Assembly (NCBI GenBank): GCA_037892935.1
Contig: JAYXKI010000004.1
Location: 2,046,001 to 2,110,000 of the forward strand
Length of the DNA stretch: 64,000 bases
Direction: 5' to 3'
Source of the DNA: Phlebopus portentosus
Lineage: Eukaryota; Basidiomycota; Agaricomycetes; Boletales; Boletinellaceae
A program made the translations under genes and the position numbers. The notes under the pieces were generated by a model. The model was not told the origin of the DNA. It ran no database searches and saw nothing but the letters and a program-made list of their open reading frames with translations. This document shows positions 11,936-22,730 of this stretch, in pieces; position 1 is the first letter of the stretch; each line of letters opens with the position of its first letter.

Positions 11936-12759
11936 CGGTACTGAGTTGATTGAAGGTCATCGCGCATAGAATATATCGGTGATCCAGAATGATAGAGAAC
12001 ATAGAGAACAAAAGCAAACAAACAAAACACTAGACGTGTTGTGGCAGGTTGATCGACTCGGGTCTTTCCGTAGCCAAGGGGCCTGTGTTCTTACCTTTAC
12101 TTTGGCCTTCGTTTAGTAATACAAAGCCTGGTAAGCTCTCAGCTTTGGTATATACAAGTGCAGTGCACTAAAATCGTTCTATGTAGCACCATTTCTCCGT
12201 TCTTGATCCCTTGGAGTCCAGGATGAAACCTTCGCATTTCGTAGCTATAGCTTCTTAGGCAAGTCCTACCAATCCTTTTCTGGTTTGCTTAGACCACACA
12301 GCTCATCCAGTAGCTATATCATATATCGAGCAAGTAGGTGAAGTCGATGAAGAATTAATCGTAAATTGGGCGGCGTTCAATCGCAATACTTCAGAGAACA
12401 AAAGACAAGCTTAGACAAGAGCGCATATATTGGTCTGGATGAAAATTTATGCGCCGAAAAAAACGGTACATTTGCACATATAATAGGGAGATCAGTACTG
12501 CTTATAGACAGTTACTGTTATTGTTGTCTCTTTTTCTGATAGCATCATGGATGCCAAAGGTAGTATGGCACGGAGTATTGACTGAAACCTCCTGAGGGAA
12601 AAAGCCGGAGGGAACGGCAGTTACAAATGCACTCACAGCACGGTAAAAAAGCAACCCGACGAACAAGGTCAGGGAGAGCTCAGATCTGAGCCCATACATA
12701 TGACAATCGCTACTATCTTTCGCTTTGTCGAGCTTAGACTGCAAAGGCGTCCGCTAAAC
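11936..12759. other. Intergenic, upstream of the minus-strand kinase
   Basis: No exon supported. A minus-strand frame around 12500-12744 has no recognisable features. The region presumably holds the promoter of the kinase that starts at 11935. Confidence 0.45.
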
Positions 12760-13560
12760 CTGTCCATGCTCGGGCGAACTACGATTTGCCGCAAAAGCCG
12801 AGGCATCTGCTGTTTGACGATGCCATTGAAGCTCTAGACATGCATTATTGTTCGGCCGGTCACCTGGACGTTTCTGAGTTACCGCATCCGCAAGTGGCGA
12901 AAAGGGGACATGATTTCCGTACCTCTTTGCAAAGAGAATATAGTCTCAGTGAAAAGCATTTCAGCGAAGGGAGGATGCTTGCCTTTACAAAACAATGCTT
13001 GTACAAGTTTCTAAGAATGAAGGCATCCGCGAGGAACGAGTCATACGGCTTCTCCTGGTAGAGCTTAGGAAGCTACATGTCGTGACAGTCTTTCCCTGTG
13101 GCCGGTGGTTGTCTGTGGCATCATCGAATCGAGAAGATATACCAAAGTCGGTAAAGTAACATTTAATGGGAAGGACGTCCTGACGGTGGCAGGGATATGC
13201 GGGATATTTTCTGCCAGCATTGAGGTGTGTAGCAGCATCGTGAAAGCCCTTTGGGAATAACTTTCTCGCATCCATCATGATATTCAGAACCGAACAGTCT
13301 CTGTATTTCAGCTTCAGCATAAAGCTCGGGCAATGAATGCTTTATTAGTCACCTGCGTGCAATAACTTTGCTATGCGCGAAAGACAAGCCCTGAAAGAAG
13401 TCAGAATATATATATCATTTGCCACTTTCGAGAAGAAAGGTGCGGCTCACCTGCAGAGACTGCTTCATGAAAGGAATTAACTCATCCACTGAACTGAACG
13501 ACGAGCTATCGAACGAGTTTAAGAGAGTCCAGCCAGATGGAAATCGACCCGCCGATGTCC
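12760..13560 (-). pseudogene. Family-A kinase pseudogene, 5'-truncated and frameshifted
   Basis: The best preserved part reads RDCSVLNIMMDARKLFPKGF, then IKCYFTDFGISSRFDDAT, after which the frame breaks inside the conserved VTG..D..LPE segment. Later pieces in other frames resemble PYDSFL and FSPLADAVTQKRPGDRP. Upstream, SSVDELIPFMKQSLQ is present, but the sequence loses similarity at about 13530-13560, so the ATP-binding exon and N-terminal module are missing. The His of HRD is also gone: the preceding exon ends in IARR. The DARKLFP, CSVLNIMMD and SSRFDDAT wording is nearly the same as in the intact gene at 56.0-57.3 kb, so this is a dead sister of that gene 43 kb away. Confidence 0.75.
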
Positions 13561-14274
13561 GTGCCAGAGTAGAAGCTCGTGCCAGTCAGCCCTACTAAAG
13601 TTCCCTATCTCTAGAGGAGAACGGATCACGTTCTCCATTTCTTCTGAGATTGTCGCACCCAGAGTCTGCAGTGACAGACCTGGGCCAAATCAAGACCGGC
13701 GAATGCGAACAGCTGTGTCTTCAGCAAATAATGTTGGAATCTGTTACTTTCCGCGCACGCCGTCCGCAGCGTGATGACCTGGCCCGACACTTATTCCCAG
13801 CAGTGCCTTGATTTCTGTTCTCGAGCGGATCACTTGTTTCTGCACCCGATGAAGGACATAAAGCTAACAGACAAGAGCGCAGGAGATGGCAGCATGAGAT
13901 GATCACATCGAGACTCCGGATTGCACGATCCAAAATTGGTAATTTCATTCCACGCCCACGGAAAAAACTTTCGATTTTCGGTCGCGTCGCACGATTGATG
14001 TTTTTCTTTCCTGACCAACAGAACAAGAGCAAAATCCTCGCTGATGCTCCTCTTTCGGTCGTCTTGTTCTTGGTTTGTGTGCTTATACGACAATGCGTGA
14101 TATATATGAGTAACTGAACCCTCTGTGACTCCTCTCATGGCTACCGCAGCGGCAAGTTCTAGTGAAGAAGACCGCACAGACCACAGCGAAATTCTTGTGT
14201 TTTCATATTGTACCTATGAAACGTCTCCGATCTCCGATACCATGAAGAAACTCTGGCAAAGGTAATCGATTCAA
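13561..14274. other. No gene recognised
   Basis: Overlapping short frames on both strands lack splice-compatible partners or similarity. Nothing supported. Confidence 0.45.
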
Positions 14275-14757
14275 TCAATACATTCTTGGATTCTTCGGGA
14301 TCAAAGTGTCGATACGTCCGCCTCGCTCTATATACTGGTCAGAATAGATAACTCTGGTGACATACAGCGTAATTCGCAATATGAGACTTTTCTTCAAGCC
14401 ATTAGTTGCGGGATCGTCATCATCTTCTGCAGCCATGTAGACACCGACTCGTTTTCTCATCTCCTCTTCTAAAATAACCATTTCTTCTTTTAGAAGCTTG
14501 TTCTGCAAAGTTGAATGTTAATCTACGGAAAGGATATAAACTAGCTTTACTGCGATTGACCAGTGTTCGGATAGACACGAAGGCTACTGTAAGTTTTTTC
14601 GTTCCTTTTTTACCGTCGTCGTGCATGCCGTAGAGCTCCTGAGCTTGACAGTATAATTGTGCGGGGATTGGTGACGAAGAACAAGGGCGGCATCGTATAT
14701 ATACGGGATCCTTGAATAATAACTACCAGCCCTTGACAACAGACAGAACAACACCAT
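14275..14757 (-). other. Candidate small gene or exon pair, unrecognised
   Basis: An acceptor-like ctttgcag precedes a minus-strand frame reading NKLLKEEMVILEEEMRKR, then VYMAAEDDDDPATNG and KKSLILRITL, ending at a gtatgt donor. It is charged, probably coiled-coil, with an Asp run. An ATG at about 14755 begins MVLFCLLSRAGSYYS, which could be an upstream exon with a weak signal-like start. The joining of the two is not established. No family recognised. It lies divergently about 110 bp upstream of the kinase starting at 14865. Confidence 0.3.
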
Positions 14758-14864
14758 GATGGTCCTTATTCTCGTCTTTGAGTACGTAATCAGCAGCAAA
14801 TATCGCGACCGTCTCTCTCTGAGACTCTGTCCGAGTCTGTCGCCTCAGCTTAGCAAGAATCACG

Positions 14865-16267
14865 ATGGCTCCTGTAGTGTCAAGCTCTTACGACTTAGAA
14901 GGCCCTGAAAGATACGAGGACCTTTTCTTACTCAATAAGGATGAATGCTGGTGGCGCGACCGCTATGAAGTCTTCATTCAGCATGGATACGAGCTTCGCC
15001 CTCGATTTCGCCCTGGATGGAAACCGTCGTGGGAAGGCACGAAGAAGCCGCCATTCCGCTATGAAGACGGTCAATTCAATATGGTATCAAACTAATCTGT
15101 GTGTAACTATATCCCAGCTCACGAGTGATGCCATGCGTAGCACCCAAAGACCATGGACGCCACGCATACTTCTGATGGAAAACGTATCAAAATGAAGAAG
15201 CTGGTCAAGAGCAGCAAAGAGTTGGAAATAGCCCGGTTTTTCTCGAGCGAGGATATGTCGAAGGATCCTCGTAACCACTGTGTTTCGGTACTTGACGTAT
15301 TCAGCGAGGAGGGCAGCCGCGTGGAGTTTATGGTCATGCCTCTTTTGACATCTTACCAGGACCCTCCATTCTCGACGGTGGATGAGGCTCTCGATTTCGT
15401 GAAGCAGCTTCTTGAAGTACGCATTCCTTTCTCAGTATGTCATGTTCAAGCTGACAAAGCCCGCTTAGGGATTAGTTTTCATGCACGAGCACAGGGTGGC
15501 TCATAGCTGAGCATACCGATATTCTCAGCATGCGACAATATTTAAGCTTCCTAGGGATTGTTCATCAATCAACATCATGATGGATGGAGACCCACTCTAC
15601 CCGAAAGGGTTTCACCCGAGTCTACCTATGTTAGATGCAAGTGGGAAGATGGCACGACCACGGCGAAGACGTAACGCTCAAGGTGTAAAATACTATTTCG
15701 TAGACTTCGGAATATCCAGTCGTTTCGATGGCACTGAAGAGACACGACTTGTTACTGGACGGGACGGGCTGGATAAAGATGTTCCCGAGCTTCATCAGTC
15801 TGTACCATACGACCCTTTCCTCGTCGACATTTTTATTTTGGGTAACCTTTTTCGAAAGGAGCTGATATATGTATGTGTTTCAATGTTCGTTTGGCTAGGC
15901 GCCGTTGAACCTATATGCTAGGTATACGATAATATGAGTTTCCTTGAACCGTTGGTTGAAAGAATGACGGAGCAGGAGCCAAGCGATCGACCGACAGCGT
16001 CAGAAGCGCTGGCCATGTTTAACGATCTTGTTCGCAAACAGTCCCCTCGATCGTTAAGATGGACACTTATTCACTTTGATGGGACCAAGTTCGATAGAGC
16101 TGTCTGGACTACCGAATCTCTAGTTCACGAGCTCTCGATCTTAGTCAAGACTTCCTTGAGTATGTCTCTTTTACTTATACGTGATGCCTCCTAAATAGCT
16201 CTTTATATTAGCTTTCATGAAGAGAGGAACACTCAAGGAAAATAGGACGAATTGGTGGCATTTGTGA
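14865..16267 (+). CDS. Family-A kinase with a mutated splice donor at the HRD intron
   Basis: Start MAPVVSSSYDLEGPERYEDL, then ECWWRDRYEVFIQHGYELR and PGWKPSW. Exon 2 has KTMDATHTSDGKRIKMKKL (ATP-binding Lys) and DPRNHCVSVLDVFSEE. Exon 3 reads GLVFMHEHRVAH plus AG, where every intact paralogue has the donor gtgag or gtaag; here the bases after CATAG are ctgagc (15507). The acceptor (cttcctag) and next exon (G-GATTGT, giving HRDCSSINIMMD) are normal, followed by VKYYFVDFGISSRF, PYDPFLVDIFILGNLF, FLEPLVERMTEQEPSDRP and a last small exon ending at TGA 16267. All coding frames are clean, so either this is a very young null allele, a CT-AG intron is tolerated, or there is a base error. The closest paralogue is the intact gene at 17.3-18.7 kb. 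Confidence 0.75.
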
Positions 16268-17273
16268 TACAACAGCTGTTAATGTAATCTATTGTATTTT
16301 ATGAAATCATTTTCGGTAAGACAATAGGCGGGGGACAAGAATCCGAAAATTGCAGCATGGATTGTCTTGTCTCGACTACTGAGCCCTTTATTCAAGTCTT
16401 TCGACTCTGTTTGTCACGTTTCAGTGTATGCCTCTGGTGTTTCTCCTTGTGACGCTTTCCCTTCGGAAACTCTGATAAACAACTCAGAAGCCCCTTACTG
16501 TCATCCGGGATAGCAAATCTTGTTTGGCACATTGTATACACATCCAAGGCACTTTTTGAGAGCACTTTATGAGCTATTCGAAATGCGTGACAGCATTTAC
16601 AATCTCAGTTTTGCTTTCTCGAAGTGGCTTCCGCAATTTGTTTGGAACGACCAGCTTGAAGTTAGCAAGGTTGATGGCTCTATTTGCCGTCTGTCGGAAG
16701 GACCAACATGGCAAGTTGCTCAGGGTAGTAGAGCATATCGTAATTGGCCATTAGTGAGGCACTTTAGGTATCCTCGCTGAGCCACAGGTCCCGCTTATGA
16801 GTATCGGCATTGAATATCTGTTTTTTTAGGGAGTAAATGGGTTGTAGCTGAGATCATTGAGAAGGAGACTCGATATTATACCAAAAATGCTAGCGGTAGT
16901 ATAAGATTTTAGTGTTTGTGGAATGGTGAGGGTAGAAATATAATACATGCTGTAATCTGAGGAGCAATTCAGATGATCCTCTGTCTATGATTGTTGGCAT
17001 CTGCATTCTATTTACACATGGTATGTTATAATATAATCGTACTGTCCCTACTCTAAAATCAGCGTACTTCGTTTCAATTCTCTCACAATAGAGAGCCGGA
17101 TACATTCTTACGTAATCTCGGTTCAGTCATTTTTGTTTGTCTGCGTTCTTGTTTTCTCTTTGACCCCGCATGCACCATCCGGCCAGCAGGACCCTCTCTT
17201 ATGATTCTTTTGTTTTCGCTAATCGTTAAATGCCCAGCATGGATGCGACTGAAGCGTTTCCTCGACTTCCAGC
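16268..17273. other. Intergenic with one weak open frame
   Basis: A plus-strand frame of about 80 codons at 16520-16780 (containing ALYELFEMRDSIYNLSFAF) has no Met near its start, no splice context and no recognised similarity. Otherwise nothing was seen. Confidence 0.35.
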
Positions 17274-18658
17274 ATGGGTATCGCAGATCCGGGCATTGAC
17301 AACGAACAAAACTATGAAAGACGCGAGCCGTTCATGCTGTTGGCGAACGAACGCTGGTGGCGCAACCACTATGATGTCTTCATTCAACACGGGTACGAGC
17401 TTCGTCCGCGGTACCACCCTGACTGGACACCATCGTGGGCAGGAACCAAGAAGTTGCCCTTCTGTTGTGAAGATGGACTTACAAACAAGGTGCTCAACTT
17501 TCTTTCCCATATTGCTTAACTTACGAATGCTAACTCGCGCAGCATCCCAAGACTATGGACGCGAAGCGTATCTCCGACGGAAGACGCATAAAGATGAAGA
17601 AGCTGGCCAAGGGCAGTAAAGAGTTAGAGATAGCTCGGTTTCTGACGAGCGAGGAGATGTCAAAGGATCCTCGTAATCACTGTGTTCCGATACTTGACGT
17701 GTTTAGCGAAGAGGACAGCCACTTGGAATTCATGGTCATGCCTCTGCTTATCCGCTACTCGCAACCTTCATTCTCTACTGTGCATGAAGCTCTCGACTTC
17801 GTGAAGCAGCTCCTTGAGGTACGCCCGCCTTCTTCCTTTGTTTTGTACTGGAAGTGTTCAGGTCATTGGCAGGGCTTAGCATTCATGCATGAAAATGGTG
17901 TAGCTCATAGGTGAGTATTTCCAAGTCCTCGTAGTATAGGGTGTCACATCCGTTCTACTTAGGGACTGCGCAGCAAACAATATCATGATGGATGGAGACC
18001 CTTTGTACCCGAAAGGCTTTCATCCCTGTCTGCCTACTCTCGATGCGAAGGGGAAGAGGGCAAGGCCTCGGCGAAGACGTGATACTCGCGGCGTGAAATA
18101 CTATTTTACGGACTTCGGAATTTCTAGTCGGTTTGAAAGCGCTGAGGAGGTTCGGCTTGTCACAGGTCAGGACGGACTGGATAGAGAAGTCCCGGAACTC
18201 CGTCAATTTGAACCGTATGACCCTTTCCCGGTGGACGTTTTCATTTTAGGAAACCTTTTTCGAAAGGAGTTGACTGACGTATGTATAACTCTTCATTCGA
18301 TTAAGCTAAGTTAAGTCGATTGTTTAGATGTGCGAGAACATGGGGTTCCTTGATCCTTTAGTTGAAAGAATGACGCAACAAAACCCGTGCGAGCGACCGA
18401 CGGCAGAGGAAGCGCTACATTTGTTCGATAGTCTTGTTCAGGAGCAATCTCCGCGGTCGTTGCGATGGTCTCTCGTTTATTACGACGGAACCAGAATCGA
18501 TGGATTTGTCTGGTCTACTGAGTCCTATGTTAACGAGGCTTTTGTACTGTTCAAGTCCTTCCTGTGTATGTTCCTGAAAGTGCCCATTCTTGACTTTTCC
18601 TAATCACCTCTACTCCTTAGCTTTTCTAAAGAGAAAGCCATTGGGAGGACCGGTCTAG
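17274..18658 (+). CDS. Family-A (HRDC) compact protein kinase, intact
   Basis: ATG 17274 gives MGIADPGIDNEQNYERREPF, then NERWWRNHYDVFIQHGYELR, PDWTPSWAGTKK and FCCEDG. Exon 2: MDAKRISDGRRIKMKKL (ATP-binding Lys), ELEIARFLTSEEMSKDPRNH, PILDVFSEED and VMPLL. Exon 3 GLAFMHENGVAHR ends with a normal gtgagt donor inside the Arg codon. Exon 4 begins DCAANNIMMD, then LYPKGFHP, KYYFTDFGISSRF, GLDREVPEL and PYDPFPVDVFILGNLF. The next exon reads FLDPLVERMTQQNPCERPT, and the small last exon ends PLGGPV-TAG at 18658. Six exons with the same positions as the paralogues. All catalytic residues are present. It is a tandem neighbour and nearest relative of the gene at 14.9-16.3 kb, and may be the functional survivor of that pair. 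Confidence 0.85.
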
Positions 18659-19535
18659 ATGATATCAAAACCATATTTAGGAGTAACGCTCAACAAACAT
18701 GTTATCTGTGTCCCCTTCTCATAGTACGATGTATTGTATACACTTTACTAGCAATATATTGTTGTGATGGTGGTTATTCAACTGTTAACACCACACAATG
18801 ATGAGAGGATGTGAGGAAGCCACTAGATTGATCGCCCATTCTCTTGACGAACACTGAGCCCGAAAATTTCGTGCTAAATCGTTGCGCGGAAGTAGAGTTG
18901 AACTTGTCACCAGCGGCTTTCCGCGTGGGAAAGCCGCCGCCATCTTCCTTTCATCTGCTCGCTGCACCCTCGTCCTCACTTCTGCAGGCATGAATACCCA
19001 TCCTTGACCTGATCTGTATTGCTTATATGCCGCGACAGCTGGCAGATCTCTCAAATGATACTGCCACCCGCATGGACAATTGGACAGGATACCACTCAGC
19101 GCCCGTGGACCGCGATCATTAGAGGTGTTATGCGGTTCTGGGAGGTCCGCAAGGTCGCATACTTAATTGGTGCTGTTCGACAATGCTCAGGCGCGTGTTC
19201 TTTGCTTTTCTAGCTCGCCTTATCGGTTTGCCGGTCCTCCGACACCTTCACACCCTCACGTTATATTATTTCGTCTTCGATGAATAAGGCATAAGATTCG
19301 ACCTTTTCAAGTGTACTTTAATTGGTTTCGTTATATCTCGTTATCCGTGATGAATCGATCGTCCTTCTCGCCTCGACCATCAAAATTTTACTGTCCATCT
19401 GACACTTTGAAGCAGCCTCATACTGCGGTCATATTCCTATCTTTCTGCCTTACTTATGAGGCTAAGGAAATATCTTTGCAGCTTGACTTGCGATGAACGC
19501 TATGTAGTTGACACAAGCTCGTAATCGTGGAATCT
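18659..19535. other. No gene recognised
   Basis: Short frames on both strands without similarity, Met start or splice partners. Nothing supported. Confidence 0.45.
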
Positions 19536-20270
19536 GACGGAACGAAGTGATCCTCAACAAATTCGTCGATTTCGTGTAACAAACACTCGAGGTTCGCATT
19601 TAGATAAGCTACATGGACGCGCTCACTGACTGCAATTACATGTAAAGGAAAATACTTTTATGCGCTGCAACGATGTATAGGTAAGAACATTCCCCGTCTA
19701 CTTAGATGGCTTACATGGTGAAAATGATTTATCTATAGACAGACTGTGCAGACTTGAGCATTACGCTAGACGGAAGATCGGTATACCCAGAAGGCTTTCA
19801 CACCATCCGTGATACCATCAACTGAAGTTCGGCAGCTCTGGTAAAGTTCAAAAGCTAGAGCGACTGGCCCGGCGTAAACTATGATTTTTCTGACTTCGTA
19901 CCTTTGCTCACGACTTGATGACACAGATGCAGCCCGACGCTTGAAAGCGGGACCTCCTTGAGGTATTGTTTCTAGTTTTGCGCCAATTCAGTACGAAACT
20001 TAACTTGCCTTGTCAGAAATACTCAACTGTCCAGTTGTTGTCGCCTCTAGTGGGAGTAACAGGAGGTTCCGTCTCAACGTGCCAAGGCTGATGAAGCTCC
20101 GAAGCAGCTTCAATATCTTGTTGATCGTGGCCGAATGTATAAGCCGCGAAACAGTTATGGCTGTGAAACAGCTTTCTCGAAGATGTTCAATTCTGATGCG
20201 TACATGGAGTTTGTTGACTAAAAGTCAGGCCAGGTTGAGAAGATGGAGGAACTTCGGAGAGGTGACAACA
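19536..20270 (+). pseudogene. Highly decayed family-A kinase relic
   Basis: Only fragments in several frames remain: VDFV-like bases followed by an ACTCGAGG donor context near 19580, ACTGTGCAGACTTGAGCATT near 19745 corresponding to DCADxxI, then YPEGFHT, a YDFSDFV remnant of YYFTDFG, and PRQGxxKADEA-like bases near 20060-20100. Multiple stops and indels interrupt it. Wording (VYPEGFH, ADEA, KYSxVQ) is closest to the pseudogene at 8.8-10.0 kb. It is useful as evidence of gene turnover and is not a gene. Confidence 0.6.
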
Positions 20271-20685
20271 TGACTGGGTACGGACTGTGCGATCTGAAGT
20301 GAGTTCTCGCTTATATTTCATGTTGTATGTAAGTATTTGTACGGAGGCGGTTGGCGCTGCCAGCAACAGCGCAAAGGCGCCTTTCCGTCATGTCTCGCTC
20401 CATGCAATGGCTATGCCATACGTCTGTTACTGCGGTTACTTATGTATCATATTTGTATCCACGTACAGTAACTTATATTAATATCGTATGGATCAGCCAA
20501 TGCACTACAGCACTTTGACTTCAAGCATCTCAGGCTATGCTTGTAAATGATTCTGAGCGTAGCAAGGACCGACCTGGCAATTTTAGATCAGACATTAGTC
20601 GATCTCCTAGTTTCGAATGAAATAAGCAAAGGACACTCGGTTTACGAAATTGGTTGTAGTACTATCAAGGTAGCAGCAAAAATCG
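20271..20685. other. Intergenic, nothing recognised
   Basis: 3' flank of the minus-strand HeLo-kinase gene. No coding signal supported. Confidence 0.4.
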
Positions 20686-22440
20686 TTAAGAAAAGTTAAG
20701 ACTACGAAGTCTACTCAATACATCCCGCACAAATGCAACGCTTTCATTCTTATTCTCATATTCCGTATCTGTAATCTTCATAACGGACTCGTTGAACGTC
20801 GGCTTGGACTTCTCTCCAAACATAAGACATGATACGACGACATCCTTGAACTTGGAGCCCATAACGGGTGGTATTTCCTTCTCCGCCAACCTGATCAAAT
20901 CCCATCGCATCAACCATCCTCTGTTCCGGTACTCTGGCTGACCCATCTCCAAGAACATGCGCTTGTACTTATCTGTTGAGAAGTCGAACCATGAGAAATC
21001 CGCATCATAGCATTCTCTCCTTTCCTTCCACGAGAATAGGGACTTCCAGAGTGCAACCTCGATGAGGACGACTCCAAGGCTGTATACGTCGTCTCGCATA
21101 TGATACCGAATGTGCTCGGTCGTCGTAGTGTGGACTGGATGTGTATAGGCCACTCTCATGTAGTGAGAATACTTGAATGGAGTGATGGTAGTGTCGGCGC
21201 TATCAGGCCGCGCTCGGTCAAAGTTTGCGAGATATGGCGTCCCGAGCTTCATTGGGAATAAGTCACCTTCGTCGCCCATCAGTGGTTCGAAGACAAGTAC
21301 CGAGTCTGGCCTTATATCCTTGTGTACGATACCCAGAGAATGTACAATGAGTACGGAGGTGGAGAGCTGAATCGCGAATCTAAGGCGGTCATCTAGAGAA
21401 TGTCGGGGCTCTCCCTCGAGAAGAAGCATGCGCAGGGTTCGCGGTTGTCGCATACCCGATGGGGGCCTAAGAACCAAGTCATGCTCATTGCTATAGAAGT
21501 CCGCGGAGACCTTCGCCCAACCGCAACAAGAGAGCATTGCGGAACCAGCGAATGTCTGAATAATCGCCGTGCCAGATCTCTCTTCCGCGAAGAGCCTCGC
21601 AATATATTCCGTCTCTGTTACGGCCTTTTCGACTAGTGTATCTTTTCTATAAAGATGGTTCACGTCGCGTCGATTGATCACACATCCCATATATCGCCCC
21701 TTGCCTATCATGTAAAACCCGGTCGGGCGCGCAGGGTCGAGGTCCACGTAGGTGTCAATTTCTGAAGCATCGATTCGATGAGCCGGAAGACCCTCCTCCA
21801 AACGCCGTCTGCAGCTAGCAACGAATAGAACATCATCGAGACATTCCTTCATGCTGGTGATACTGGTGTGAGATATTGGATCTCTGACATTCCTGAGTGA
21901 TTGGAACGACAGAAGAATGTCGCCTACATCTCCAGTCCATTTTTCAAGTACATCCGTGGAATCGTTGATCTGACGACATCCCATGGCGAGATAAGCAATT
22001 TCCGATGCGAATTTCCCAACCTTCGAACGTCTGAAGCGAGATAAAGGTTCCAACTTATACTTCAGCATCAGTCTTTCTGCTATGTTCTGCGCCATGCGGG
22101 CCATGAGAATCCTGCTGTTCGAGTGCGTCGTAATCTGCAATCGTATGGTCCAATCTTCAACTACTCGTGCCGTGGTCAACATCGCATTATATGCGTGTAG
22201 CACAGCTTCTTCAAGGAGATACTGCTGCTGAGAGTCGACAGCTGCTATTCCAGACTTCGTGGTATCGACATCGATAAACGACACGTAGTAGGCGAGTTTG
22301 CGGCTCCCAAAACTGGCTCGTTTGATGGCCTCCGTATGATTGGATTGTAAATGCCTGTACGCTTGCACAGACCTGCACGTCTTTACGACCCCTTCGACAA
22401 TCGTCGGGAAGGACAGAACGAGACTTACGAAGTCGGCCAT
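20686..22440 (-). CDS. HeLo-like domain plus divergent kinase domain, full length (584 aa)
   Basis: Single-exon gene; ATG at 22440 gives MADFVSLVLSFPTIVEG. Residues about 1-200 are predicted helical and start in the style of fungal HeLo / prion-inhibition-and-propagation N-termini, a group that includes the HET-S membrane-active domain. This assignment is by resemblance only. Residues about 240-580 are kinase-like: GKGRYMGCVINRR at the Gly-loop, an HKD catalytic triplet (373-375, GIVHKDIRPDSVLV), NFD (406-408) in place of DFG, DDVYSLGVVLIEVALWK, and CLMFGEKSKPTF near the end. The missing DFG Asp and the lack of a clear VAIK Lys suggest weak or no catalysis. The triplication breakpoint lies after codon 159. 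Two N-terminal copies of this gene occur at 29.1-29.6 and 36.3-36.9 kb. The partial gene at the left window edge is a more distant paralogue. Confidence 0.85.
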   Translation of the reverse strand: MADFVSLVLSFPTIVEGVVKTCRSVQAYRHLQSNHTEAIKRASFGSRKLAYYVSFIDVDTTKSGIAAVDSQQQYLLEEAVLHAYNAMLTTARVVEDWTIRLQITTHSNSRILMARMAQNIAERLMLKYKLEPLSRFRRSKVGKFASEIAYLAMGCRQINDSTDVLEKWTGDVGDILLSFQSLRNVRDPISHTSITSMKECLDDVLFVASCRRRLEEGLPAHRIDASEIDTYVDLDPARPTGFYMIGKGRYMGCVINRRDVNHLYRKDTLVEKAVTETEYIARLFAEERSGTAIIQTFAGSAMLSCCGWAKVSADFYSNEHDLVLRPPSGMRQPRTLRMLLLEGEPRHSLDDRLRFAIQLSTSVLIVHSLGIVHKDIRPDSVLVFEPLMGDEGDLFPMKLGTPYLANFDRARPDSADTTITPFKYSHYMRVAYTHPVHTTTTEHIRYHMRDDVYSLGVVLIEVALWKSLFSWKERRECYDADFSWFDFSTDKYKRMFLEMGQPEYRNRGWLMRWDLIRLAEKEIPPVMGSKFKDVVVSCLMFGEKSKPTFNESVMKITDTEYENKNESVAFVRDVLSRLRSLNFS

Positions 22441-22730
22441 TGTGCTGGACGATGTGCGACTGAGAACCCTGATGCGGGAGGTTGAGATTTCATGTCGATC
22501 AAGCGAGGTCTATATTACTGTAAATCCAATTACAGTATTTCCGGTTGTAGATGTATACATCCTATTCTTTCTTTCAGTAATTTCCATCGAACTGTTCTTT
22601 ATTGTCTCGGATTGAGAAGGGCGTCAAGCAACGTAGAGAATGACAAGTAAATAAATTTGTACACGCCGAAACAGTCGCGATAGAGAAACAAACATAAGCA
22701 CGACATGAAGGACTGATCATCTACTTAGAA

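Noticed and set aside
22431..22440. Possible intron donor (gtaagt) four codons into the HeLo-kinase gene
   Set aside because: The frame is open over 584 codons without splicing and the codons encode the conserved VSL; kept only as a speculative donor for a fusion transcript.
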